Assembly (NCBI GenBank): GCA_040506705.1
Contig: JBEVWG010000021.1
Coordinates: 62,001 to 126,000 of the forward strand
Direction of reading: 5' to 3'
Length of the DNA: 64,000 nucleotides
Source of the DNA: Thiodiazotropha sp040506705
GTDB lineage: Bacteria; Pseudomonadota; Gammaproteobacteria; Chromatiales; Chromatiaceae
Part shown: positions 53,290 to 61,337 of the stretch, piece by piece
How positions within the stretch are numbered: the stretch's first letter is position 1
Layout: the number at the start of each line of letters is the position of its first letter
Made by a program: the position numbers and the translations under genes
The notes under the pieces: model-generated
What the model was told of the DNA's origin: nothing
The model's database searches: none
Seen by the model: only the letters and a program-made list of their open reading frames with translations

Positions 53290-54441
53290 ATGAACGAATG
53301 GCGCGCTTTTCGTGTTTTCACAGACGACAGTCCGATTATCCCCCCGGCTGTCACGCGCATTGGCCTGGCGCTTTTCGGCGGTGGTGGCTCAGGTTCAGCG
53401 TTTGGCGCTGGGGGGGGCGGGGGCGGTTTTGCCTATGGCGAGTTCAACCTCACTCATGCGGGACAGTCTGCGTCGATGGGCGACATCACGTTCCACTATC
53501 CGGCTGGCAGAGATGATGGGCGGAGCATCCGAACCTCTCTTGGTTTATCCGTAACCGGCGGAACCGGGGCGAAAGACCAAAATTCCGGCACCGGTGGAAC
53601 CGGATCCGCAGACTGTGAAGGGATAGTCTGCCTGGCCTACGATGGTGGACGGGGTGGGCACAGTAATAACGCCACTGGGGACAAATATCGCCTACCCGGT
53701 GGAGGGGGTGGGGCCGGTTCTTTTTTTGGCAAGGGCGGGGATGGCGGTACGGCGCCGGTCGATAAAAAGATGTCAGTAGCAACGGGACTGATCACGCTCG
53801 GAGCCTGCGGTGGCGGCGGATTCGGGGGTCAAGGTGGACAGATGTCCCAGCCGGATCTGTGTGGTGGCGGGGGCGGTATTTTTGACGCCGGGGATCCGTC
53901 TGGCTCAGGTGCGTCAAAAATCGAAGCACCTCCATATTTTGGATCGGGTGGCGGTGGCTCTGCGGGCCCAGGCTGCCCGGCTGTTGCCTGGCATGGCGGG
54001 AACGGCGGCGCGGCAATGCGAGCTTATGCTTCTCAGCGATCGCCAATTTTAGCCATGACAAAATGTCAATTTCATGGTGCTGGCGGCGTTGGATGGGGAC
54101 CCGACCTGGCCCAAAATGGTGGTCTGGGTGGCGGCGGTGGCGGCGGTGGTTTTGATCGTCACATCGTCTCGCCTGGCGGTCATGGTGGCTTTGGCGGCGG
54201 CGGTGGCGGCTCCCCGTTGCACATAAGCCCCAGCTCCGAGCCCGGTCATCCCCACCGCAAGACCAGCAAAAACGTGCCACTCATCAGCGGTGGCAATGGT
54301 GGTTTCGGTGGCGGTGGTGGCGGTGGCCCTATCGGTGGCGTGGGCGGCGTGGGTGGCGGTGGCGGGGGGTCTATTCAATTGGATGATGCCACCAGTTTTG
54401 TCTCTCTGGGTGGACCGGCCGTTGCCATACTTTATTGGTGA
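53290..54441 (+). CDS. Glycine-rich tail-tip adhesin paralogue 2
   Basis: This 383-residue paralogue begins MNEWRAFRVFTDDSPIIPPAVTRIGLALFGGGGSGSAFGAGGGGGGFAYGEFNL, the family's 'PPGV-T-I-V--GGGGGG' opening. It continues with Gly runs separated by loops that differ from those of its neighbours, and closes GGPAVAILYW. It starts three bases after paralogue 1 stops and is three bases before paralogue 3. It lacks the longer head of paralogue 1. A run of eight G lies at 53410. Confidence 0.8.
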   Translation: MNEWRAFRVFTDDSPIIPPAVTRIGLALFGGGGSGSAFGAGGGGGGFAYGEFNLTHAGQSASMGDITFHYPAGRDDGRSIRTSLGLSVTGGTGAKDQNSGTGGTGSADCEGIVCLAYDGGRGGHSNNATGDKYRLPGGGGGAGSFFGKGGDGGTAPVDKKMSVATGLITLGACGGGGFGGQGGQMSQPDLCGGGGGIFDAGDPSGSGASKIEAPPYFGSGGGGSAGPGCPAVAWHGGNGGAAMRAYASQRSPILAMTKCQFHGAGGVGWGPDLAQNGGLGGGGGGGGFDRHIVSPGGHGGFGGGGGGSPLHISPSSEPGHPHRKTSKNVPLISGGNGGFGGGGGGGPIGGVGGVGGGGGGSIQLDDATSFVSLGGPAVAILYW

Positions 54442-54444
54442 TTT

Positions 54445-55872
54445 ATGGCCTCAGATCTCATGAGTTGGCATCATTATCGACTCTTTACTGCAAAAAATAA
54501 TGAGTTTGTGGTGCCCCCGGGTATCCGCCAGATTGGTATCGCCTGTCTGGGCCGGGGCGGAGGCTGCGTGATCCCCGAGGAACCCCATGGTAAAGGGTTA
54601 GGTGGCGGTGGCGGTGGTGCCTTCGCTTATGGCGTAATGGATGTTGTTCCCGGTAGCACATTGACCCACTTCGGTGTATTGGACAAATATACCTATTACC
54701 GTAATTATCTTATTGCCGGCGCGGGAGGGGATTCCGATCGCATGTTGGGCGGAGAGGGCGGCAAAGCCATAGCACTTGAATCAGCCGGGCTCCTGCATCA
54801 TCTCATATTAGCCAATGGCGGTAGGGGGGGTAACGGCGAAACAAATGGCCTATATAATCAATACAGCCACGGAGGTGGGGGCGGAAGTGGCTCCTTTTAT
54901 GGGCGGGGCGGCGATGGCGGGACGGGGCATACGATCGCTGTTAGAGATAGTTGGCGTTACCCCGCGACGTGCCTCTTCGGTCATGGTGGCGGTGGCGGCT
55001 GGGGCGGGCGTGGCGGTAGCAGCCTGGTCGGCATCGATGCGCCTGATGACTCAAAAACTTTCTGGGGTTCTCAATCGGGTGGCGGTGGCGGTGGATTAAG
55101 GGATGGGGGCTCTGTGATGATCCCCCAGGGCAGCCAGGCTTTTAAGATGCCTCAACTCGCCACGGTCCCCGGCGGCGGGGGGGGGGCCTGGGGACCGGGT
55201 GAAGATGGCGCCGGTCCCGTGATCAACAAGAGCTACACGCCGGGTCGAGGGGGGCCGGGATTAGAGTCTCATGCATCTGACTGGATCGATCACGCTTATC
55301 ACTTTTCGGAGATTCAGGATGTTGATCTGGTTCGATTTGTGACGCACCTGAGCCCGGTCGATGACACGGGTATCCCGGGTGTCTCAACCCTCGCGATCTA
55401 TCAGGGCGTTAATGGGGACGCAAAGACACCGCTGAATCCATTTTTAGCGGCGGCGTCATGCGAGCTCGATGGGGCCGGGGGATCGGGTGCACAGTATTTT
55501 CATGCGGGTCATGGTGGGCCTGGGGGCGGCGGCGGCGGCGCTGGATTTATCGATGTTAAAGTCAACAAACAGTTTTTTGCCGGGATGGGCAATGGCGGAC
55601 ATGGCGGTTTTGGCGGTGGTGGTGGCGGCGGCGTCGGTAGATTCGTACCGCAAAAAACAGGGCCCGTCATCAATACAATACCGATAGCTCTTGCCGGAAA
55701 TGGCGGTTTTGGCGGTGGCGGCGGCGCTGGCGGCGTTTTTGGTCTTAACGAAAAAGCCGGTGAGAAGGTGACGTATGAGATCAACGGGGCGGGCCATGGC
55801 GGGCCTGGGGGCGGCGCCGGTGGTGGCGCCGGTGGCAATCCCGGAGGCGGCTGTATTGTTATCTATTGGTAG
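54445..55872 (+). CDS. Glycine-rich tail-tip adhesin paralogue 3
   Basis: This 475-residue paralogue, the longest, begins MASDLMSWHHYRLFTAKNNEFVVPPGIRQIGIACLGRGGGCVIPEEPHGKGLGGGGGGAFAYG and ends GNPGGGCIVIYW. The three proteins share the opening strand, the FAYG motif (2 and 3), GSFYG/GSFFG-type motifs, and the ILYW/IVIYW end, but their loops differ. A ten-G homopolymer lies at 55177-55186 inside the gene, which could change reading frame by slippage. It closes the block of virion genes. Confidence 0.8.
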   Translation: MASDLMSWHHYRLFTAKNNEFVVPPGIRQIGIACLGRGGGCVIPEEPHGKGLGGGGGGAFAYGVMDVVPGSTLTHFGVLDKYTYYRNYLIAGAGGDSDRMLGGEGGKAIALESAGLLHHLILANGGRGGNGETNGLYNQYSHGGGGGSGSFYGRGGDGGTGHTIAVRDSWRYPATCLFGHGGGGGWGGRGGSSLVGIDAPDDSKTFWGSQSGGGGGGLRDGGSVMIPQGSQAFKMPQLATVPGGGGGAWGPGEDGAGPVINKSYTPGRGGPGLESHASDWIDHAYHFSEIQDVDLVRFVTHLSPVDDTGIPGVSTLAIYQGVNGDAKTPLNPFLAAASCELDGAGGSGAQYFHAGHGGPGGGGGGAGFIDVKVNKQFFAGMGNGGHGGFGGGGGGGVGRFVPQKTGPVINTIPIALAGNGGFGGGGGAGGVFGLNEKAGEKVTYEINGAGHGGPGGGAGGGAGGNPGGGCIVIYW

Positions 55873-55942
55873 CTAACCGACTATTAATTAGAGTCCGCTA
55901 AATTTAGCAATTTAGAATCCACTTTTGATTGAGGTGATTGAG

Positions 55943-56215
55943 ATGACGAAAAAGAATTTGGATGTCATTAGGAAGATGCAAGATGAGTTTACTAGTCTGT
56001 CGCAAGCGCTAAATAAGGTTCAAAAAAATCTACAAGAACATGAGGCCTTGTTATGTTCTTATGATGAATCCTTAGATCGTGAAGGCTTCACGCAACTGCA
56101 GATCCGTTCGTTTAAGGCAGCTATTCCAGGAATGATGGCGCAACTCGAATTTATTGAACTCGTAATGGATCATGGTCCAAAAGGATCGATTTCATGGTCG
56201 AAACTGAGAAACTGA
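55943..56215 (+). CDS. Small coiled-coil protein
   Basis: This 90-residue protein (MTKKNLDVIRKMQDEFTSLSQALNKVQKNLQEHEALL...) is helical with a heptad pattern in its first half. The ATG is chosen because GAGG lies eight bases upstream. No family is recognised. It is AT-richer than the adhesin genes before it and may have a different origin or be a late phage accessory gene. Confidence 0.5.
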   Translation: MTKKNLDVIRKMQDEFTSLSQALNKVQKNLQEHEALLCSYDESLDREGFTQLQIRSFKAAIPGMMAQLEFIELVMDHGPKGSISWSKLRN

Positions 56216-56252
56216 GAAATCGCGCCGAATGAAATTTAACGAGAGGTGATTG

Positions 56253-56690
56253 ATGCGTTTGATAGCAATACTGATTGCTGTAATGGTATCTAGTGTTGGT
56301 TACGCTAGAGTAGCTGAGGCTGATGAGCTTCGTGCTAATTCTCCTAGTCAGTTACATATAAAGTCGTCCTATCGAGTGCTTGATTCGACATCAATTCGGT
56401 GTGCTTCCTATGGTGGACTTATATTTCCGTTGGGACGGCGAGAGTTTATTGTGGATGAACCTGATGGTGGTGGCCATATTTGGTGTGAGTTTGCTTTTTA
56501 TTATGCCCCTAAAGCAACGAGTTATGCCTATCGTGTACATAAGTTTCCCCATAACCATCCTGGGATGCCTAATCGGTTGGTAGTAGTACCATTTTTTGAG
56601 GATGGTAGCGTAGATCCAGCTTTAGGGGAGCATATTCTCTCTCTGGATCAGCTGAATCCGAGTACGAGTTCAACTCTGTGGTTATGGTGA
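56253..56690 (+). CDS. Secreted protein of unknown function
   Basis: This 145-residue protein has a signal peptide (MRLIAILIAVMVSSVGYARVAEA) and a mature domain with one Cys pair (RCASYGG, IWCEFAF). A later stretch reads YAYRVHKFPHNHPGMPNRLVVVPFFEDGSVDP. No family is recognised. A GAGAGG ribosome site lies before the ATG. It converges on the capsid-like fragment. Confidence 0.5.
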   Translation: MRLIAILIAVMVSSVGYARVAEADELRANSPSQLHIKSSYRVLDSTSIRCASYGGLIFPLGRREFIVDEPDGGGHIWCEFAFYYAPKATSYAYRVHKFPHNHPGMPNRLVVVPFFEDGSVDPALGEHILSLDQLNPSTSSTLWLW

Positions 56691-56743
56691 TGACGGAAAA
56701 GAATTCGTTTGACCTTGACAAAGCAGTGTTCGATTCATAATCC

Positions 56744-57247
56744 CTAATCGACAATGCCACCTATGATGCGGCGGGCAAGTTCAGGACGTAAGGTTTTGAA
56801 TCCAAACAAGAGATCGATCCGGCAGGGAAAGTTGTCTTCACCGATATCATACTTTCTGACGATCCTCATCGAGATACCCTCATGGACTTCTTGAGCCTTA
56901 AAATCGACGTCATTGGGCATTTCAAGATCAACCGTTGCCATCGTGAAAGCGTCTTTGTGGAAATAAAGGTTTTGGCGCTGAGGTGTGCTTCCGCGGTTTA
57001 GCGCATAGATCGCTAATTGGCCTGTCTCGGCTACTGCCTGGACGTTCTGGTATTTGGTATCCGCATGATAGATCGCCGGCCAAATCTCCATATTTTGCCC
57101 TGCGATCGCATCTTTCGTGACCACGAAGCTGGCATTGCACTGCCGGTACACCCGCTTTGTTTCCGGAAAATAAACAAGACACCCAGTCAAAAGAAGTTTT
57201 CTCAATAGCGATAAAGCAACCAGGCTTGCAAATATAAGGATCACCAC
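56744..57247 (-). pseudogene. C-terminal fragment of a P22-type major capsid protein
   Basis: From about residue 30 onward this frame resembles the end of P22-family coat proteins. The segments are QCNASFVVTKDAIAGQNMEIWPAIY, QNVQAVAETGQLAIYALNRG, RQNLYFHKDAFTMATVDLEMPNDVDFKAQEVHEGISMRIVRKYDIGEDNFPCRIDLLFGFKTLRPELARRI. The N-terminal two thirds of such a protein is absent; the first 30 residues of the frame are an unrelated hydrophobic run. It faces the virion block on the opposite strand and is cut off beside the transposase gene. The family assignment is from memory of conserved motifs. Confidence 0.7.
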
Positions 57248-57341
57248 CGGTTACACAAATTGGTGATTTTCAAAGGAGATATTATTGAATTATGGATAGA
57301 ATCTATGCTGAACTTCGTTAAATTTTCAGCGTTAGACACAT

Positions 57342-57393
57342 AGGACTCTCAGCATTTGCTGATCCTATACTTCTTGACCTATGAGTGTCTTTT
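57342..57393. repeat. Imperfect hairpin at the 3' side of the transposase gene
   Basis: GACACATAGG near 57340 and CCTATGAGTGTC near 57390 are imperfectly inverted, bulged by two bases, just past the transposase stop codon. TAGGACT within it recurs near 58455 on the other side of the transposase gene. This could mark the ends of the inserted element, but the signal is weak. Confidence 0.35.
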
Positions 57394-57394
57394 C

Positions 57395-58390
57395 TTAGGT
57401 AAGCAGAGACTGCACTGCCCCAAGATTCGGCGTTCGCCGATAACCCAGTTTTCGGCAAACGGCTTTGAGTGAGTAACTCATACCCACCAGTCCCTTGAAG
57501 CGACTTTCGAAATTCTGTGTCATATAGAGCCAATGCTTGGCGTCGATCTGTAATCTTTCGAGAATCGGTGGTTGATTTTCAGGAATAAAGCAACGTTTGT
57601 TTTCGAGAATGGCGCGGCCCGTCCAGTCGACCAGTTCGAGATAGTCTTTTAGGCGAAACGGTAATCCCTTGGGCATATCCTGACGTGGGTTGCCGATAAA
57701 TGGAAATAGCCCGCTTGGTATTTCAGGTTCGCCTGAATCATCGGGATGTTGTTTCAATTTCAGGGCTCGCTCTTTGATGGATGTATGCTCTGATTGTTCG
57801 GGCGTATCTGCTATTCCTGCTCTAACCGGATTGAGATCCACATAGGCCATACAGGCTGCCAGGGCCTTTTCATCCAACAGGGCCTGGGATTTATAGCGTC
57901 CTTCCCAATAACGACCGGTACACTCATCCTCTTGGTTGGCCTTTCTGGCAATCGGTTCATTGAGACAGCGCATAAACCAGCTGATGCTGTGCAGGCGGTG
58001 TCGCCATTTCGTGATCAGCTCCGATACCGTGTCCCGCTCTGCCTGAGTGAGTGTCTCTTTGGCTAGATAGCGTTGGACGATCACAGGGAGGGAAAAGAGG
58101 CGTTCCCAGCGCTCGATGACCATCAGTTCACTCCACTCTGCAGCTCGCTCGGAGTCCACATGGAGTATGACGTGGTAGTGATTGTGCATCACGGTGTATG
58201 CACAGTTGTCGATGGCGAAGATATCCGTCAAAAGCATTATGCGATCGACGATCCACTGTCGCCGATGTTCATAGCTTTTTCCGGTAAGCGAATCCACGCC
58301 ACAGAGAAAGGCACGGCGCACGCAGCGGGAGACACAGTGGTAATAGGGGGTTTCTTCCAGCAGAATCTGGACTTTCCTTGGTTTGGGCAT
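57395..58390 (-). CDS. REP-associated tyrosine (Y1/HUH) transposase
   Basis: This 331-residue protein belongs to the IS200/REP-associated transposase group, which cuts single-stranded DNA at hairpins with one tyrosine. The HUH motif is in YTVMHNHYHVILHVDS. The opening PRKVQILLEETPYYHCVSRCVRRAFLCG and the segment ARKANQEDECTGRYWEGRYKSQALLDEKALAACMAYVDLNPVRAGI are typical, the latter including the catalytic-Tyr helix. The ATG giving MPKPRK has AAGGAGCG nine bases upstream. This long form usually mobilises dispersed palindromes, several families of which lie in this window. The gene appears intact. Confidence 0.9.
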   Translation of the reverse strand: MPKPRKVQILLEETPYYHCVSRCVRRAFLCGVDSLTGKSYEHRRQWIVDRIMLLTDIFAIDNCAYTVMHNHYHVILHVDSERAAEWSELMVIERWERLFSLPVIVQRYLAKETLTQAERDTVSELITKWRHRLHSISWFMRCLNEPIARKANQEDECTGRYWEGRYKSQALLDEKALAACMAYVDLNPVRAGIADTPEQSEHTSIKERALKLKQHPDDSGEPEIPSGLFPFIGNPRQDMPKGLPFRLKDYLELVDWTGRAILENKRCFIPENQPPILERLQIDAKHWLYMTQNFESRFKGLVGMSYSLKAVCRKLGYRRTPNLGAVQSLLT

Positions 58391-58455
58391 CGTATCGCTC
58401 CTTGATAACGGATGGTAAAAGAAGATTGCCATACAGTGTGGTTTTTGGCAAATTA

Positions 58456-58731
58456 GGACTGGGTGTCCGGATTTCTGTCACTCAAGGAAACCCAATTGCT
58501 GGCGAACTGTTTGCTCAGCCAAATGAATACCTCTGGAAGTTTTCATGGGTTCCGAAATTACTAAGGGCAACGTATTTTGTACCGTGGCATCCTTCTCCTG
58601 ATGAGATGTATCTACAAATATTTTCAATTAAAGCGTTGTTTTGGGTGTCTAGGCTTGCGGGAACCTGTGTTTTTATGTCAATCCTCGGGTTCTTTGCGGG
58701 AGCTTTTATTGTGGCTGGCAACCATGCCTAA
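58456..58731 (+). pseudogene. 5'-truncated membrane-protein gene ending in an attC-like site
   Basis: The frame encodes VTQGNPIAGELFAQPNEYLWKFSWVPKLLRATYFVPWHPSPDEMYLQIFSIKALFWVSRLAGTCVFMSILGFFAGAFIVAGNHA. This is a plausible soluble part followed by one transmembrane helix. No start lies within the likely coding part; upstream it runs into the promoter area of the transposase gene. Its TAA stop is part of the GCCTAAC box of the attC-like site, the usual arrangement for integron cassette genes. The 5' end was probably lost when the transposase element inserted (inference). Confidence 0.55.
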
Positions 58732-58785
58732 CAATCGGGTCAAAAACGCTCCCTTCGGTCGCTTTGACATCGCTGCTCGCTAGGC
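58726..58785. other. Integron attC-like recombination site
   Basis: GCCTAAC (58726-58732) is inverted at the right as GCTAGGC (58779-58785), one base off the GTTAGGC consensus. Inside, GTCAAA and TTTGAC are perfectly inverted around ACGCTCCCTTCGGTCG. Core boxes, inner boxes and spacers thus follow the attC order and its usual length (60 bases). The preceding gene's stop lies in the left box. No integrase gene or attI site is visible in the window, so this would be a lone cassette remnant. Confidence 0.6.
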
Positions 58786-58802
58786 CATTTAACCAGAATA
58801 TT

Positions 58803-59420
58803 ATGCCTTTCAATAATCGCACCATGAAGTTTAAAGCCTGGTTTAAGAGCAACACAGCCGATAGAGCCTTATTGCCGCTTCGAAAGGAGTTGGTGGAATT
58901 AATCGAACACAACTCAACTCTTCTCGAAGTCGGGTGCGGCACTGGTGATTTACTCTTTCAAGCTGCTTCGAAAATCAGTAGCGGACATGGCGTCGATATC
59001 GAGCAAGGGATGATCAAATATGCGGAAGCGAAGAGGCAAAAGCTTAACCTGAACAACCTAAGCTTTGAGTGCATCGATGCACTCGCTATGGCGCCTCGGA
59101 AGTTTGATGTTTCAACAAGCACATTGTGCCTTCATGAAATGCCCGAGCAGCAAGCGTGCGCGTTGCTGAATATGATGGTTAATAATTCAGGAGTGGTTCT
59201 GGTTGCAGATTTCACCGCAGCAAAATCGACTCTAGGGCGGTTGAGCATTGAGTTTGATGAGATCCTTTCAGGTCATTACGGTAATTACAGGCAGTATCGT
59301 AGGAGCGGAATGATTCTCTCTTACTCAGAGAAAATTGGCGCAAGAGTCCACAAGGAAATCAAGAGCGTTGTCGATGGTATTTCAATTTGGGTTGTCAGCA
59401 ACAATGTAATGGTATATTAA
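58803..59420 (+). CDS. SAM-dependent methyltransferase, possible integron cassette
   Basis: This 205-residue class I methyltransferase has motif I LLEVGCGTGDLLFQAA, motif II GHGVDIEQGMIKYAEA, the region LSFECIDALAMAPRKFDVSTSTLCLHEMPEQQA, which is typical of UbiE-like enzymes, and VLVADFTAAK. The substrate is unknown. It starts 18 bases after the attC-like site, consistent with a cassette. I use the ATG giving MPFNNRTMKF; a second ATG seven codons on is possible. Past the stop a weakly symmetrical CGCCAC...GTGGCG pair (59434-59499) might be a decayed attC. Confidence 0.78.
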   Translation: MPFNNRTMKFKAWFKSNTADRALLPLRKELVELIEHNSTLLEVGCGTGDLLFQAASKISSGHGVDIEQGMIKYAEAKRQKLNLNNLSFECIDALAMAPRKFDVSTSTLCLHEMPEQQACALLNMMVNNSGVVLVADFTAAKSTLGRLSIEFDEILSGHYGNYRQYRRSGMILSYSEKIGARVHKEIKSVVDGISIWVVSNNVMVY

Positions 59421-59550
59421 GAACATAATGTCGCCACAACACTGCGCTGCTTTTTGCACCTTACTTAGGCATTATTGCGTAAATTACACTCAGTGTGGCG
59501 TTCGGCTGAGGTGTGGCATTAGCTGTAGATGAATAACAGAGGAGCTGCTT

Positions 59551-60315
59551 TTGACCGCTGAACGAAAAAAGAAGATCCATGCTTTGTTAAAAGGCATCGA
59601 GACCGGAGATCCTGCGTCAGTTACTGTAGTCAATCCGAATAAATATATTCAACACAATCCGCAGACCCATGAAGGGGGAGAAGGATTGGCAACTTTGTTT
59701 AAAAGTCTGTCCAAAACATCACCGCGAGTAAATATCGTTCGTGTTTTTTCCGATGGTGATTTTGTATTCGGGCATACTGAATATGACTTCAGCACTTCCC
59801 GAATTGGCTTTGAGGTGTTCCGCTTTGAAGGGGAGCAAACTGTAGAGCACTGGGATAATATTCAGTCGAGGGTTGGCCCAAATCCATCCGGGCACTCTAT
59901 GGTTGATGGTCCAACTGATGTACGTGATTTAGATAGGACGGAAGATAATCGCTCGCTGGTCAAAAGTTTCATGGAAACAGTTCTAATAGGTGGTCAAATT
60001 GATCAACTACCGAGCTTCATTTCCGAACCCTACACTGAGCATAGTCCTTACTTGCGTGATGGTTTGCCTGCATTACGTCAGGCTCTGACCGCACGCAATG
60101 CAGAATCTGAACCTGCCATCTGCTACGAAAGAGTACATCGTACATTAGCAGAGGGTAATTTCGTTTTGTCTGTTTGTGAGGGCTACCGTGAAGGCGAGCA
60201 CACATCGTTCTATGATCTTTTTAGACTCGAAGGCTCTATGATTGTCGAACATTGGGATACCACAGAAAAAGTAGCTCCCAAAAGCGAGTGGAAGAATGAT
60301 AATGGGAAATTCTGA
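59551..60315 (+). CDS. Protein with two SnoaL-like (NTF2-fold) domains
   Basis: This 254-residue protein has two similar halves, each an SnoaL-like domain. The first has KYIQHNPQTHEGGEGLATLFKSL and VFGHTEYDFSTSRIGFEVFRFEGEQTVEHWDNIQ. The second has PYTEHSPYLRDGLPALRQAL and LSVCEGYREGEHTSFYDLFRLEGSMIVEHWDTTE. The H-N-P / H-S-P and VEHWD motifs are the usual family signatures. The duplication lies within a single gene. Function is unknown; many members are uncharacterised. The TTG start is supported by an AGAGGAG nine bases upstream. Confidence 0.82.
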   Translation: MTAERKKKIHALLKGIETGDPASVTVVNPNKYIQHNPQTHEGGEGLATLFKSLSKTSPRVNIVRVFSDGDFVFGHTEYDFSTSRIGFEVFRFEGEQTVEHWDNIQSRVGPNPSGHSMVDGPTDVRDLDRTEDNRSLVKSFMETVLIGGQIDQLPSFISEPYTEHSPYLRDGLPALRQALTARNAESEPAICYERVHRTLAEGNFVLSVCEGYREGEHTSFYDLFRLEGSMIVEHWDTTEKVAPKSEWKNDNGKF

Positions 60316-60647
60316 GCAAGTTCTTGACTATAAGAAAGGATTAAATACCAATTTAATATATTTTGCTATTTAAAATACCCAAGGGAGGGCCTGGTAAAGA
60401 TGAAATATCTGAATTGATAACTCTCGGTATCAAATAGACGAAGTCAATTACTGATGAGGATGTTGGAGATCCAGAGGAAAATACACATTTTTAGAAGATA
60501 TAGCGCCAGAAGGGAAAAAGGATTGTATTTTTATATTATTTTTCTTGGCAAAAGAGTGAAGCTAGCCTGGTTACATTCGGTGTCGGTTGGTAATAAAATA
60601 GTTCAAGCTATCAGCATAAGAGAAGGCGATTCGCCAGCAATAGAAAG
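60316..60647. other. Spacer with decayed reading frames
   Basis: The 330 bases hold a plus-strand frame from 60454 (65 codons) that looks like part of a broken gene: an earlier frame reads TDEDVGDPEENTHF then stops. No family is recognised in either. I see no terminator or RNA. It may be a decayed gene between two intact ones. Confidence 0.4.
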
Positions 60648-61283
60648 ATGACTAAAGATAGGTGGGAAGCGCTAATGAGAGCGATGGGATTAGGGTCTTC
60701 AATAGATTGTTACGAATCACTCTATGCAGCCTATTCTGAGAAGCATCGGTTCTACCATACGCTCAATCACATTGATGCAATGCTAGATCACTTTGATAGG
60801 GTGATTGATATTGCTGAGCGGCCTGCTGAACTGGAATTTGCAATTTGGTTCCATGATGCCATCTACAAAATACTATCTAAGACCAATGAACTCGATAGCG
60901 CTAAATGGGCACAAGAATTTCTCTTATCCATTGGTTATGATGAATTAGGTACAGAACGTATTTATAGCTTGATTATGGCCACTCAACATAACCGGGAAGT
61001 AAAAGGCTATGATGACAAACTGATTGTAGACATTGATCTTACTATTCTGGGAGCTTCCAAGGATGTCTATGATGAATTTGAGCGCAATGTGCGAAAAGAG
61101 TACAAGATAGTGCCTTTGCACATCTACCGAAAGAAAAGGATAGAAATACTTAAGTCTTTCTTGAATAATGTCAGTATTTACAATTTAGATTATTTCAAAG
61201 AAAAGTATGAGTGCGCTGCAAGGGATAATATTAAAAGAGCTATTGAAATGCTCCAAATCGAATCATTAGAGTTTTTAAGTTGA
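60648..61283 (+). CDS. HD-superfamily metal-dependent phosphohydrolase-like protein
   Basis: This 211-residue protein has the pattern of a bacterial HD family whose members are sometimes mislabelled as NMDA-receptor subunits. HRFYHTLNHIDAMLDHFD carries the first His residues, LEFAIWFHDAIYKI the HD pair, and TQHNREVKGYDDKLIVDIDLTILGASKDVYDEFERNVRKEY the later conserved residues. A phosphatase or phosphodiesterase activity is likely, but the substrate is unknown. It ends in FLS and is followed closely by a small membrane protein gene. Confidence 0.82.
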   Translation: MTKDRWEALMRAMGLGSSIDCYESLYAAYSEKHRFYHTLNHIDAMLDHFDRVIDIAERPAELEFAIWFHDAIYKILSKTNELDSAKWAQEFLLSIGYDELGTERIYSLIMATQHNREVKGYDDKLIVDIDLTILGASKDVYDEFERNVRKEYKIVPLHIYRKKRIEILKSFLNNVSIYNLDYFKEKYECAARDNIKRAIEMLQIESLEFLS

Positions 61284-61337
61284 CGCCTGAAGGCACATTA
61301 TTCGCGGACGAAATAAGAAATAACTATCGGAGTAATT

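Noticed and set aside
51991..55872. Silk-like or PE_PGRS-type surface proteins
   Set aside because: The opening strand, the LYW end and the phage gene order fit tail-tip adhesins better.
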